NCBI RefSeq assembly: GCF_001625305.1
Contig: NW_017802935.1
Location: 289,138 to 353,137 of the forward strand
From: Branchiostoma belcheri
Taxonomy: Eukaryota; Chordata; Leptocardii; Amphioxiformes; Branchiostomatidae
Direction: 5' to 3'
Length of the DNA: 64,000 nt
A program made the position numbers and the translations under genes. This document shows, piece after piece, positions 11,701-24,124 of the stretch. The notes beneath the pieces are model-generated. The model was not told the DNA's origin. It did no database searches and saw only the letters and a list, made by a program, of their open reading frames with translations. Numbering within the stretch: the first letter of the stretch is position 1; each line of letters begins with the position of its first letter.

Positions 11701-14700
11701 GCGCAGTTAGTCATAGTCTCTAGAGAGACTGACTGACATATATATTCGAACATCACACCTTGGTGACTTCCGGAAACTACTCAATTGCTGTAATTCACTG
11801 ATGATGACAGCTAGCTCAACAGTACATCTGTGAAGACCACCAATATGTTGCCCACGATGGAGGCAGTTGCGTAATCTCCAAGCAGATTCGGTGAGGCCAG
11901 GGGACTTAATGTTGGCCGCCTGGCCCACGTGGGGTGGACGATGGACACAGGCAGCCAACATAAAATCCCGTGGTCCCCCCCCCACCCGAATCTGCTTGGA
12001 GATTAGCAGTTGCGTCAGTTCAATAGTTACCTTTACTAGAAGCTTATAATAATCAGCCAGCTAGTAGTTGCGCTTAGATGATTGACATTTGTTATCCAGT
12101 TTGTTTAACATTGAAATAGCGCGGTTTTATCAGTAGCGTAAGGATTGCAGAGCTGCCGCAGTCCGATAAAATCTCCCGCTGACTACTAGCCTGAAAAGCC
12201 CACCGTTAAATCTGGCCGATATCCTAAAAGTAAGATCATAAACTCGACCATACACGGGCAGATCACCATAAAGTGGTCGATAAAGTCGACTAGTATCATT
12301 TTACGATCGTAATTGACTTTGGCGAGATAAGAACATGATTGAATACATCTCAAGCCAAGCAGTCAAGCGTTCGTGGTAGATTTCTAAAAGCGCAAAGCCG
12401 CAGCGTAGCGTAGCTTTAGGCAAGCACAAAGCGACATGCGGACATGATTAGTAGTTGTCACAGTAGAGAAGTGACACCTACAGTGTGCATCCGAAGCCAT
12501 TTGATCACCGTCGTTAAGTGGCTGTCCCCCAGCCCGGTTCTTTAAATATTACACGGTGGTAAGCTACACGTTTATTTTTGTAGAGGCCAAATATAACTGC
12601 ATATGCCCAATGTCGTGCCAATTTCACGTACCTCAGGTCTATAAAACATCATTTTGAGGGTTTACCGTCCTTAAAAATCGTATGTAGTACATTGTGGTGG
12701 TAAATGGGAGGTAGGAAACTTGCCTCTGCTTTCGAAGCAGGAGTTTTTATCATGTAATCAAGGGTGCTGTCTGTATTCAGTGTTTATGAAGCTATGAGTG
12801 AAGGTATGCCGGAAGACGTATTATGGCTTGACCTCCACCTTTTTTGTTACATCCCCGGCAGTCATGCTGGTTATTTCCAGCATGTTGTGCTGACACCGCG
12901 ATCAAGTACGGACATCGCGGCTGAGGCGAACCTGTGGCAGACTTCCAAAAGACGATGGACTACTGTATTTATAAAGTTTTAAAACGCTACATACAGTACG
13001 TGCACAAATGCAAAGTGCCTGCTAACAAGCTTTCCTCACCAGACAGTTCTCTGATCTTTCTCAGGGGCGAAACTTAATTACGTGATGGCAGAAGTGGTCC
13101 CATGGCCGGCTTCCAAAAGATGTCTTTATAAAAGTTTTAAAACGCTATATCCGTACACGACATGCAGGGTGCTTGCTAACAAGCTTTCCAAACAGCCCCC
13201 TTATGATATATAGCATGGCTACATTGTCACTGGCTACCCACGGTGATTAGGGCCGGCGGTGAACTACGGATGATGGCAACCAGGCTAAAATCATTTTCAA
13301 TAGTGTTTTAAATCGTCGAGATCATGACTTTATTTCCTTTTTTTGTATATTCCTGTTTCAGTGAGACAGTTTCATCGATAGCTTTGTTATATGAGCTTGT
13401 TTGTGTAAATAAAAGAGGCACGAACAGCTAGTGTGTTAAGTTGACAAGACACCATCAAATTGGTGAAATTGAGTAATCACATGGCTTCTGAAGCACAATT
13501 TATGTGTCACTTTTATAATTTGAGGATAAAAGTAACTCGCATAACACAGCTATCATCGCCGACGTTAACTGTCGGAAAGAAAAAGAAACTATGCTCAGAA
13601 GGACCGGGTCCGGTATCCGGTAGCACCCTGTATATCCAGAACCTTGTTTATAATGAATGGTTTATTCATTTCAAACCAATGCCTCAAACATCGCAGCCAA
13701 AACGGCTGAATTGTTTATCGAGAACCATGCACAAACACCGTTCTGGATAGTCCACCCGTATCCAGAACCGTGCCTGGGGCAAATCCACATTCTTGGATAC
13801 GCGAAGACCGTCCAGAATTGTGTCTGATACTAGATGGTGACAACAATTAGACAGTGGAGGCCTTTAAGGCCGGACTCCTGGCCGCGCAGCCATAGTCCGT
13901 CGTAACCCCCCCCCCTCTCAGTGATACCCCTGTAGGGGTCTTTAGAGAGTAATCAAGAAGAAGAAGAAGATGGGCACGGTTCTGGATACGATACACCTCT
14001 AAGCCGGCCAGTAGAGAACGGTTACCAGGCTATAGGAGTACCTCACACAGTGCACAGCATGCTGAATACCCTAACAGCAGTGCCATGTAATGTTAGCTGT
14101 CCATCTTCTGAGTACCAATAACAAATTACTCGTTCGCACTTTGTTTTACACAGGCGTAAGTACATCACCACACGATATTCCTGTTGTGCCTGCTTTCAAC
14201 ATTATTGGACAGCATGTTGTCATAACTGTGACAGTGGCAATGGTTTTTCCGGCAGAGGAGTCCACATCTAGCAGAGACTGCGGATGGAGTATTGATTACA
14301 CTGGGTCAACAACAAGCACGAATCACAGTGAACTACAGCCCTATCTTTTCATCCAGGCTATCAGGTGTCCGGTATCAGGTTTCCGTCATCTGGCCCCGTG
14401 TCAGGGGAAAATTGCAAAGTAAGCGGTCGATCGTGATTCAATAATGTAATTCAATAATGTTAAACGATGTTTTGAACGAATGAAGATGTTAACATTGTTA
14501 AAACAACATACACGCAACCCCATTGATGCCGTCATCTGGCCCCATGTCTGAGGAAAATGGCAAAGTAAGCGGTCGATCGTGAAACTTTGCCTGTAATTCA
14601 GTATTGTTAACCGTTATTTAAACAAAATTTCAAGATGTTAACATATAGTAGAGGGGATTCATTCCTCAAGCTACCGACATCTCGCACACGCAGTCGTCCC

Positions 14701-17700
14701 TATGTAAGACCTCTGTGAGACAGGCTGAATAAAAGTTCTAAACGGGAACTATGCGGCTCCAGATGTCTTACTGATGAGGGACGACTGCGTGTGCAAGATG
14801 TCGGTAGCTTGAGGAATGAATCCCCTCTACTATATAAATCAACATGTTAACGTTATAAAACAACACGCTTCCCATTGATGCCGGCATTGGTAAAACAACG
14901 AACAGTCCGTTCATCGGTGACGATAATTTTTATTATTCATCAAAACATAAAAACATAACAAGGACAGTGTGACGCTGCACTCAAGTTTGTAACTTCTATT
15001 AACAGCGCCACACAACAAAAAAGGTACAATTAACATTTGAATATACAAAGTTGACATATCTGTACGCCGTAGTCCCACCACCCCAAGACATTAAAATGTT
15101 AAATTAAATGCTAACAGAGCTATTTGAAAGATAATATTATTAAAGGGTGACGATAATTGGTATGTACCGACTGTAAACACGTACTTCAAACAACCTAGTA
15201 TCATTTTCCTTCAAGTAGTTGCCACCAGGCTCCAATGGGTTGCTTGAAAATAGTAGAAATTAGGAAAATAGACTGAATAATGTGCCGGGTGAGTTAGGCG
15301 ACCATAGGGGTGGCAAACCATACTCTTCAGTCTATTCGTCCGATTTCTACTATTTTCCAGTAGCAAATTGGTGTGTGTTAGAGACTTGTGCATAATGACA
15401 AGTCTTCGTTTTTGAGAGAGATTTTAAGAGACCATCCGTCGCAGTTGTAATAGGCTGTCGAGTGATGTAGCTGAATGATGCATAAACTCTGCTCTGAGAC
15501 ATGCTTCGATGACGATGGAGGTTAGACACCCATGTAATAATAAGAAAACAGTTACTCATGCAAATGGAAATTAAAAGCTATAGATTTTTGAAAACTATAA
15601 GATGTTTCAAGTAGCATCCACTACCTTTCTTCAGTGAGTAACAGAATCTGCAGTTGACCAGAATCTGTAGTAAATATCTATACTCTTTTTCCAGCAACAG
15701 GTTTGAGTCTGGCCTACTGTCCAGGAGATATTCTTCGTTTTCAAGAGAGTTTGGCGCACTAACGATTCATAGTCCTTCTCCTCTCATTTAGTTCCCAGAA
15801 ACATCGGCCTCGTGCAGTTGTGCGACAGATTGCCCAGCGATGCAGTTTGGTATAATCTTAGGTGACACGTACAATAAAGGTATAGGGACTTTCGTATGGT
15901 CTTCTACATCCGTATACATATAGAGCATATACAATTTAAGAGAGGTCGGTACAGTTGTGTGACAGATTGTCCAACGATGCAGCCGAATCTGGTTTGGTAT
16001 AATCTTAAGTGACACGTACAACAAAGGCATAGTGACTTTTGTATGGTCTTCTACAACCGTATACATATATAGCATATGTAATTAAGAGAGTTCGATGTAT
16101 TGGCAATGCTCAGTCCTTTTCCACCGAGTTCCTAGCTATAGAATCATCGATCCGTCTTGTGCATTCATGTCAGATCTGGTTTGACATGACAGGAGAATGC
16201 GAGGCGGTGACCCGGAATAGAATGGGAAGCTCGCGTGAAACGTGACCTGATTAGGTACCCTTCACCCACCGCCCTGCCGGATTCTGTCTACAGTCATATA
16301 TTCATCAGCTCCACAGCGCCTAGCCTCCATGCATAGCAATTGCCAAAAACTGGGGGTTTTGGGGGTCTTTGGGAGCTTTTATGTGCTATTTTCTGATTGC
16401 ATATAACATCTGTGTCCATAATATCACCAGGGTCCATAATATCGCCACCTTGACAAACAGTGTGCTTAAAGATATTTTTTTACTGCAACATACTTTTGGT
16501 ATGCACTCCTGAACATCTCAAATGTACATACCTAGGGTATGTTGCAGTAAAATATCTTTAAGCACACTATTTCTCAAGGTGGCGATATTATATATGGACC
16601 CTGGTGATATTATGGACACAGATGTTAGACAACATAGCCGGCCTGATTGAATTTACCCCGTTTAGAACTGGGCTGATCAGAAAACAGCCGAAGACCACCA
16701 GACCCTCAGTTCTATAAGCCTGCTACTTAGGCTACACAGTGCCAGGGTTTACCATGTTTATAAGTTTGAACACTGCAATAATGCTGCTACTTGTAGTGCT
16801 ACATATTACTGTTTCATCTACTCAAGTCCACATCACCGCTGTACATTTCTATTGTAGTGTCTGTTGCCGCATAATATCTTCGTAATTCAGCTGGAGAGTG
16901 CGGGTTTTTGTTGTATTCATGACCAGACCCATGCATTCTGGATAATCCACGCGTATCCAGAACAGTGCCTGGGGCAAATCTACGTTCGTGGATTCGCGGA
17001 GACCATCCAGAACCCTGCCTGATGTGATACCGTAACACTAACCCATTCAGGCACAGAACTTGATAGGCTCGGTTCTGGATACGATAGTTTTACAAAGTTT
17101 TTAGTTTTGTACACTGTGACCATACTATTAGTATACATACATGTATATATATGCTGCTTGTCACTGTTTCATTCTACTCCCTTCAAATCTCTGTACATGC
17201 GGTGCGCCAGAATGTCTTCTTACATCTGCATCTTGAAAAGGGACATTTCTCCCAACTTGCCTTCAAGTTGCTTGCAGTTGTAGGTTTCCGTTCTACCTCT
17301 ACATCCATCCCTATGTTTATTTTTACACGGTCTATTTTAGGACTGGCTTAGAGACTGTCCACCCTATCGTTTGAAAATGTGTCACAACAATCAACTGGTG
17401 TTTTATCATTTGTCACAAAACCATTAATTATGATCTAAAGACAAGAGTAGGTTGCTCTGTTACATGCAACCAGACATCCAGACCGTCCAAACTTTTTTCT
17501 TTTAATTTTCGGTAGAGGCTACGTTTTAAACCGTTACCGTTGGTGTACAGCAGTCGTGGCGCTATGCGAATGGACGTATGGAACACGGGTATGGGTGGAA
17601 CGGTGGGAACTATGCACCAAGGCTGTCTCTATTACACTTCTAATCAGCGGGTTCTCAAAAGGCCGAGCAGATCAAGGTTGTATATAATACTTGGAGTTGT

Positions 17701-18184
17701 TCTGAGGAGTTATATAATATTTGTAGCAGAGCACAAACTTCGATGCCCGTTGTAAAGTTACTATGCACCGTGGAAGAGCGCCCCGTACACCGTATTGATA
17801 TGCCCTGGCACGAAAACCAACTTCTGTCGGTAAAAACCAAAAGGCTAATAACTTGTAGGGCATCCGTTCCAGTACAATTCAATTTCCTTTCCCGGCACAC
17901 GAACTATGCAATGGAGTTACTTAAAAGCTTTTTTTTTATCCTACGCACCTTGCCTCCGTGAGGTTAATGACGTTCATCTACGCACAATGTGGCACGGAAT
18001 GTTCGGCAAACGTGTCTAAAGCACATTTCCTACTGCCAATAACCTGACATAAAGGGTGCTTCCTACCTTCCCATCTGTTGTTCATGTTGTCTGAGGTCTG
18101 TTGTGGAGGGACTTTTTGTGTAAAAGTCTGCTGCAGCAGCCTGGCTGTGGTCAGGATCAGCAGAAATGCAGGAACGTCAGCCAA
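8722..18184 (-). CDS. Candidate three-exon secreted protein gene (unrecognised)
   Basis: Three minus-strand exons join in phase: 18184-18068 (hydrophobic N-terminal segment VPAFLLILTTARLL), 11281-11164 (helical, basic, YLQRALKRQVRSLRRIC) and 8971-8722 (cysteine-rich, ending FCHERYTCRKM and a stop). Junction phases 1 and 2 agree, donors are AG/GTAGGA and TC/GTCAGT, acceptors are CACCCAG and CCTTAG (the last is weak). The product would be about 161 residues with a signal-like start. There is a problem at the start: the in-frame codon before the hydrophobic stretch is TTG, not ATG, and no upstream in-frame ATG exists before a stop, so either a further 5' exon is missing, the start has been lost, or the model is wrong. 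I do not recognise the family. The two introns are long and filled with repeats. Confidence 0.4.
9289..9610. mobile_element. Nested inverted-repeat element
   Basis: GTGCCTGTTCCTGA and GGGCAAAACTACGAC at about 9317-9355 reappear reversed at about 9545-9595. Between them lies a second inverted pair, GGCCAATATAGACT with its complement, and the AATCTGCTTGGAGATTA end known from the TA-flanked family at 11874, 23327 and 51174. It looks like overlapping or nested small DNA transposons. Confidence 0.6.
10860..11100 (+). repeat. Retroposon 3' end with ATTC tail
   Basis: Ends GCAATAAAGTTCATTCATTC, matching the style of the ends at 33460-33545 (AATAAAGGTCTTTCATTCATT) and 42100-42135. This is probably the 3' UTR of a non-LTR element. 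Confidence 0.45.
11874..12003. mobile_element. TA-flanked MITE of the CTCCAAGCAGA family, 130 bp
   Basis: Terminal inverted repeats ATCTCCAAGCAGATTCGG and complement, bounded on each side by TA (11872-11873 and 12004-12005). A TA duplication is the hallmark of Tc1/mariner-type insertion. Two further complete copies are at 23327-23498 and 51174-51361. Confidence 0.85.
13605..13995. repeat. TATCCAGAACCGTGC family repeat, copy 2
   Basis: TATCCAGAACC at about 13634 and 13760, CTTGGATACGCGAAGACC and GGTTCTGGATACGATA follow the layout of the other copies. The middle is interrupted by about 150 bp of unrelated sequence with a poly-C run and (GAA)n. Confidence 0.65.
14643..14835. mobile_element. Palindromic MITE, about 190 bp
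   Basis: Near-perfect terminal inverted repeats of about 60 bp beginning ATATAGTAGAGGGGATTC and continuing through CTCAAGCTACCGACATCT. It sits inside the second unit of a tandem repeat (14395-14640). A decayed end of the same family is at about 25215-25275. Confidence 0.85.
14925..15010. repeat. SINE 3' fragment
   Basis: TTTTTATTATTCATCAAAACATAAAAACATAACAAGG-like A/T-rich start is followed by GCACTCAAGTTTGTAACTT, related to the tail of the SINEs at 3985 and 51755. Confidence 0.4.
15601..15634 (-). ncRNA. Hammerhead-ribozyme-like core
   Basis: On the minus strand: CTGAAGA (15628-15634), a hairpin pairing GGTAG with CTACT around a GGAT loop, then GAAAC (to about 15604) and ATC. The order box 1, stem II, box 2 fits the hammerhead catalytic core consensus CUGANGA...GAAA. 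The loop GGAT and overall layout are shared with the cores at 44117 and 46913. Activity is not shown. Confidence 0.5.
15813..16090. repeat. Two-copy tandem repeat, about 140-bp unit
   Basis: The block from CAGTTGTG-CGACAGATTG to ACCGTATACATATA occurs twice in direct order with about 90 percent similarity by eye; the second copy has a short extra segment (GCCGAATCTG). No coding role is seen. Confidence 0.8.
16323..16732. mobile_element. TAGCCTCC inverted-repeat element, copy with an inserted MITE
   Basis: Flanked by TA on both sides (16321-16322, 16733-16734). Its two halves align with the reverse of 20673-20862: the TGGGAGCTTTTATGTGCTATTT and the AGAAAACAGCCGAAGACCACC blocks match. The alignment is broken by the 220-bp insert at 16406-16625. 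Confidence 0.8.
16406..16625. mobile_element. 220-bp palindromic MITE inserted in the TAGCCTCC element
   Basis: Terminal inverted repeats ACATCTGTGTCCATAATATC and complement, continuing as GGTCCATA and CGCCACCTTGA, then TTAAAGATAT around the centre. TA on both sides (16404-16405, 16626-16627). The other element copy (20673-20862, reversed) reads CATATAGACAAC with a single TA at this point, which is the unfilled site. Confidence 0.9.
16915..17085. repeat. TATCCAGAACCGTGC family repeat, copy 3
   Basis: Carries GTATCCAGAACAGTGCC, GGGGCAAATCTACGTTC, the ACCATCCAGAACC block and GGTTCTGGATACGATA in the order seen at 25735-25930 and 59215-59330. Confidence 0.75.
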
Positions 18185-18231
18185 GTGAGATCCGCTTCCA
18201 ACTCTGCCCAGCTCCGGTATGGCACGGGAAA

Positions 18232-18237
18232 TTTATA
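18232..18237 (-). promoter_or_regulatory. Possible TATA box of the minus-strand secreted-protein candidate
   Basis: TATAAA on the minus strand, about 48 bases before the hydrophobic reading frame at 18184. The spacing would put a transcription start near 18200-18207, leaving a very short 5' leader. Supportive but not decisive. Confidence 0.35.
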
Positions 18238-20672
18238 CCCCTCTGGTACTGACAAGAGTATGGACTGAATAGTCGGCATTCCATCCTGACTTCTGGTACA
18301 TGGTGCAGCTATTCAGCCTTCCCGTTGTAGATTTCTTAAGCCACTAAAATAAAACCTGGTTCAAAGAGTGTTTAATGTTATTATTCACATGGCTTTCGGC
18401 TACAATTGGCAGTGGCAATCATTAGAAAACGCCACATGTGTAGCGGCGTAACGTTGCCAGTGAGATGACATTGGTACTCATCAGTCGGTGTTTGATACCG
18501 GCCTGAGCGATGACGGGGGCCACGCCCCTGGTAACCGTATCCATGGAAATGCCACACACGTGCCCTCCCCCTGATGGCAGGCATCAGCCGACATAGCGGA
18601 AGTCATTCGGGATATGCCTGAAATGTTCCGTATTGTAATTCATCAGAAGTATCTTTTCTTAACAACACTTTGTCTTTGTCGAACTTTTGCCTTTTAAGAG
18701 TCTTTTAATTAATTATTGCCATAAATGTACAGTCAACTGCGAGTAAGCCCTTGGGCTGTAAAGTTGTAAATCAAACGTGTGAAATATCTAAACCAGCTCA
18801 TCATCAGCTATCAACTAGATATGATCTAGTGTAGCAGTTCTAGCTGGGGAAGTTTTGTTAAAAAGCAAAATTGTTGCTTCAAAGGAAGTGTAATGAATTC
18901 CATTCAACACTTTGCGTGTGGACATTTCTATGACGTTTGTACAATTGGGATGTTTCACAAGTATGACATAATATCAGTATGTTTATATGTGTACATACTA
19001 TTCTTTTGTCAACAGAAATACGCACACAACATTTAAATCCCATTTAGAATTCGTTAATATTTTGCTTCTATAAATTTAGCGCCCACAGTGGGGTTTTCGC
19101 CATGCTCCAGTAAGAGAAAAATACCGGGCGGTACTGAGCAATCTGGAAATCACATCAACGGCAACTCGAACTGGATTCCTCGGATACTTCCGTCATATCA
19201 AAGACAAATTCCATCGTTTTTCCGGCACTTGGCGGAAGTAATTGCAATGGGAGTGCCTACTTAGTCATTAAATCTCTTCCTGATGAGTATTTACATGTTA
19301 CAAAACGGTCCTAGCTGTGAAGAGAAGTTGATTGTAATGAGATATGGACCAGACGATGCTTTATTTCATATAAAGGTGAAGGTGAACTCGAACCAGTTTA
19401 GTTCAGTGAACTCGGTGAACATTTGCGCTACTCTTCCACTGGTTGTGACGGAGAAGACAGATGTTTTGAACATGTACTGCATTTGGAGAAGGTGCAGTGT
19501 ACATTATTCTTGCTTCAACCAATATTTTCTAGGCTATACCAGAGGCTTAGAATTATGTGCTGTTTCGTCGGGGTTAAGAAATAAAGGTACACAACTTGTA
19601 AAAATGCGACAGTTCATCGATCATTTCACTAGCTTTAAACCACGATATCGTAGTTAGATGTGCAAGGGTTAGGCGTGACTGATACTAGTAGTTCAGTGTA
19701 GTAATATAGCCAGCTGCAGCCGCGCCGCGTGCTTGCGAAGCTGGTGTGTTAGACAATGGGGTACTTAATAGTCATAACGGCAATACAGATACAGATACAT
19801 GTATTGTTCTCAACTTCTCATAACTACTACATTCGCCTGATCTAACTTATCCGTATTGGACCAACAGACCTTTTGGACAAGCTTTAGGCTAAAGGTAGAA
19901 CACAACAACCTGCTAGTGCTAAGCTGCTGGCAATAAATCAACATCATTGGCACATGTGTTTATTTTGACATCTGTTAGAATAGAGTTAGAGAGTACAGAC
20001 TGCACCTTTGACAAGTGGGTTATCCGTTTATTACATTTGCAGACGTAGATTTGAAAGCTCTTAACACTACCATCAATAAGGACGGGTGTCGACGTTTACT
20101 TTTCCTCGGGATGAAGTCGTCAACTGTCATCGGGTCTTCTAGCCTGGCAGCCAGACCGTCGTAGGCTTCATGTCCTTTTTAATGATTGTAAAGCACGTGT
20201 AGAATGTGCATTTGCATAGAAGTCGAGTGGTGTAGAAGTCCAATGTCGTTTCTATATGATTGTGAAGTTTGTGAAATGTTGTTGTTTTGTGTTATTGTTG
20301 GGATCCAGAAAGATCAGTTGCACAAAAATTTGTGCAACTAATGGATATCCCAATAAAGTATCAAGCACCACGTAGGCTCACCGATATCTCTACGGTACTG
20401 GGAGTGTTGCCCATGACCTTTAGCGCACGTCCTGAGGATTTTTACAGGGTCGTTTTCAATTGCCTAATCGGCAATGATTAGAAAGTCCGGCTGGAGGAAT
20501 CTAGCATCTCAGGAGAGGCCTGTGCTTGGTAGAACTGTGGCCGGTAAAACACTCCTTAGCCAGCCTGTGGAGAATGGCCGGTAACCAGGCTACGGCCCGT
20601 CTCCATGCCGCCTGCTGTGAGTCCCGCCCCGTCTTGTCACGTCAGCACGACTACCGGGCCATCCCCGGTCTA

Positions 20673-20862
20673 GCCTCCGTAGCAGGCTTATAGAACTGCG
20701 GGTTTGGTGGTCTTCGGCTGTTTTCTGATTAGCCCAGTTTTTTAAAACGGGGGTAATTCAACCAGGCTATGTTGTCTATATGCATTTAGAAAATAGCACA
20801 TAAAAGCTCCCAAAGACCCTGAAGACCCCCCAAACTCCCAGCTTTTAGCATGCTATGGAGGC
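20673..20862. mobile_element. TAGCCTCC inverted-repeat element, unfilled copy
   Basis: TA-flanked (20671-20672, 20863-20864). Terminal inverted repeats start CCTCCGTAGCAGGCTTATA and, from the other end, CCTCCATAGCATGCTAAAA, both running into the GTTTGG-GGTCTTC part. Serves as the empty-site reference for the insertion at 16406-16625. Confidence 0.8.
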
Positions 20863-22972
20863 TACCCCCGAGTCACACAACTTGAAACCCAGCACAGGCT
20901 CCCTAGGTTGCACGTTGTGTACTCATCTGGCCTGCCAAGTCCTCTGCCACACTATTCAGCCTATTCGGCCAATTTCTAACATTTTCCCAGCCACCTGGGG
21001 AGCCCGGTACAGGCTATACTGTGTCGATCCCGTCCAGAGGGGTTCGGATCCACATCCCGGAATAGAGCCGATATGTGTATAAATAGTAGAACAAACACTG
21101 TGATGTCGCCGTGAGGGCCCGGCAGAAGACAAGATCGCACATGCCGGCTCACAGTTTCAAATGGATTCGCCGAAAATCACCGCAGCGTTTGTCAAATTAA
21201 AGTAAACAAAACTGGACTTAGCTGTGCATTCCTAATATAACATGGGATATATATTTTCCGTAAGGCTTCTTTTCTTAAACCTCGCGTCAAAATGATAACA
21301 AAAATATATTATGGCGACTTGCTTGTAAACTTTCCTTGTTGTATCATGTACAACCCCATGAGGTAAATACAGTGTATGTTTGATAAATGTCTTTATCATT
21401 ATTGCTAATGCAGCTATCATTACACCTGACTAAATCTGCTCCTCTTCTCGGCCCAGTTAAGGTTGTAATCCACCCATCAGTGTCAATCGATGACAACTGA
21501 GATTTGAGGACACTCAAGTTGGCAGGTTTGAATCCCGTCAGGGCGTTCTAACGAGGCGTCCCGATTATGTCATGAAGCGAATGCGCGAATTAAACAAATA
21601 GCAGATTAAGTTGTCTTCTGCTTTGACATGTTATGTTCTGTGACACACTCCAGTTATGGCAGTTTCATTCCCCAGTTTAACGGTTCTGAGAAGGCACTGA
21701 CCGCAGTTGTATTTAGGTCTGCTCGTAGACGGGATAAAGGGATGGACATAACAGAAGTTACGAGCTTACCAACAACCGTAACAGGCATACCGGGGACGGA
21801 AATAGGAATAGTTCCAGGAACATTAGCTTCTTTGTTTATGGATCTTGTACGTGTATGAAAGCTAATGGAGTAGTAAAGTATCCGGAGTAAGTACATGGTC
21901 TGACGTAGCACGGCGGTCGGTTGCTAGCCTAAAAGTCGCATTACTAGGGAGGTATCGGGTTACAGAACGTGTTCGAACGTGGCCGCGCGGGAGTCCCGGG
22001 CCGGCCCGGGGGCAACGGGTAAAATTTGAAAATAAACAAAAGTAATTGGAGAGTAAATACTCGTCAAAATAAAATGTAATAAGTGATTTTGTTTACCTCA
22101 AATGTTATTCTTGCACTGCCTTTGCTCCACTTTGTGTACATTTGCTTCCAAATGAGATCAATGTCGGATTTCAAAAAGGGTTCACGAGAACCAAACAACT
22201 GATTTTAAGAGGCCCCGAAATTAAAATAAGGTTAGATTTTTGGATTTTTAGAAATATTACAGTAAATTTAAACTTTCTGTCTTAGGATTTTTTATTTTTT
22301 AACTAAAACTCGACTTACAGTCAAAAGAAGAGCTAAAAACGCAGTGTTTTAACTTTAAATACCGATAATTCATAATCGCGGCCATATTTAAAAAATCCCT
22401 AAGACAGAAATCTGCGGAAATCGTTCCTCTTCCAAACAAGTCCTCAATGAGGTAATTTGAGCGATTTTTGGGAATGGTTAAAATACCATGTTTGCACGCA
22501 TGCTGTGCCACTTGGATATGGGGACCTGGATTTTATAACAGCGTCAACAAGAATTCTGACCTTCAAGGTCACCCACGATGACGGCAGTAGCTTCGTTACA
22601 TGTTACATATCCACAATAAAATCACGGCATAGATGTAATGTTTTGAAAACGGTTAATTTTTGTGGAAAGGTGGATTTTTCCTGTTCCGTGGTTCCCAAGT
22701 AAAAAAGGGCTTGAAGTAGCCGTTTGTAGCGGCTTTACTGTAAATGACCGCGGGTAACCTCAGATCGAACGCCCGCTCTAGATCTATTCGAATGACGTCA
22801 TATCGAACAAGATTCGCAGGTTCGGGGGATTCGATCTCCATAGTAGCGGAGTGGGACTTTGGGCCCAAATCTGACCATCGTGTAGTCTCTACCAGACTAA
22901 CAAGGCGGGTTCGAAAAAAAGTCAAGTTTAGTCAAACAGGGAGAATAAATGGCCAGGTTAGTTTGGTCATGT

Positions 22973-23185
22973 TACTCACTCACTCACTCACTCACTCACT
23001 CACTCACTCACTCACTCACTCACTCACTCACTCACACTCACTCACTCACACTCACTCACTCACTCACTCACTCACTCACTCACTCACACTCACTCACTCA
23101 CACTTACTCACTCACTCACTCACTCACTCACTCACTCACTCACTCACTCACTCACTCACTCACTCACTCACTCACTCACTCACAC
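22973..23185. repeat. CTCA tetranucleotide microsatellite, about 210 bp
   Basis: Nearly pure (CTCA)n with occasional CA insertions. The Leu-Thr-His-Ser frames it produces on the plus strand are artefacts. Confidence 0.98.
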
Positions 23186-23326
23186 GTCCCGCAGAACTGG
23201 GGCTCTCCAGGACTGCCTGTCTCTGGGCCATGTTAGAGTTGGGGAAATGAAACCCTGATGACGGGGACACTCCCCTGACCATTGACCGTAGTTTTGCCAA
23301 ATTCCAACATCCATACCTACTCTTTA

Positions 23327-23498
23327 ATCTCCAAGCAGATCCCTCTCGGTGGCAAAAAGACAGACTATCAAATTGGCCAGGCAGTATCCATTGGCCAGAG
23401 AAGGTCGCCAGCCACCGTTGGGAGGGTAGCGACAAAAAAAAAAAACGGCCATATATAGAATGCTAACGATCTTTTCCCCACAACCTCTGCTTGGAGAG
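23327..23498. mobile_element. TA-flanked MITE of the CTCCAAGCAGA family, 172 bp
   Basis: Ends ATCTCCAAGCAGATCC and CCTCTGCTTGGAGAG, bounded by TA at 23325-23326 and 23499-23500. Interior contains TTGGCCAGGCAGTATC and its partial complement, and a poly-A run. Confidence 0.75.
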
Positions 23499-24124
23499 TA
23501 CCTACTCTTACGGAGACCAATGTCCTCAGATGTTTTCTGAAAACCCGTAGCGGTACTGTACAAGTAAGGTTCTAATCAACAATGATAATCATCATAACTT
23601 AACATGAATTTCACCATACAAAGACTGAACACGTTATACACTTTATTTTGCTTGTAATATATTTAGCCCGACTGGATAATGAATACGTGTACGTAATGTG
23701 GTTTGATAACACAGGTGAAACATACCAGACTTGACCGAGTTTCTATGAAGACATAGACAGTTGGTATGAAGTAAACTAAGATATTGCTCGTATATTCCGG
23801 TAGATATGTTACCTTCTGCACGAAATACACGTCAATACAGAATATCAATGTTCGCATTGGGTTTGCGGAGTATACTGTTGTAAGCATTTTACGAGAAAAA
23901 AAAACAATCCTGAAGACGAAGTGTGAATTTACGGAAGAAGATGATTCTGTATTACAGAGAAAATATGCGTCCTTGATCCGATCTTGTTCCCGATGTACGT
24001 GTAGCGGGGCGGTCACATGCGTCGCAGGCCGTCGTGCGATTTTCATGTCGTTGAATTTTTTCAAGCAGGAGGTGACAGAACCAACCGCCGAAAAGGATCC
24101 AGGACAGTCAAGACATATATTTAC

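Larger units (their letters stand above)
12004..22972. other. Repeat-dominated interval
   Basis: Apart from the possible first exon at 18068-18184, no exon can be supported. It holds a tandem duplication near 12890-13190, TATCCAGAACCGTGC repeats (13605-13995 and 16915-17085), a tandem repeat interrupted by a MITE (14395-14900), a hammerhead-like element (about 15540-15640), a 2-copy tandem repeat (15813-16090) and the element pair at 16323 and 20673. Open frames such as 19283-19657 (124 codons) show no recognisable domain. Confidence 0.55.

Noticed and set aside
22744..23250. Long plus-strand frames rich in Leu-Thr-His-Ser
   Set aside because: They are translations of the CTCA microsatellite.
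23663..24064. 133-codon minus-strand frame
   Set aside because: AT-rich, no start context, no family features, and an equally long frame on the opposite strand.
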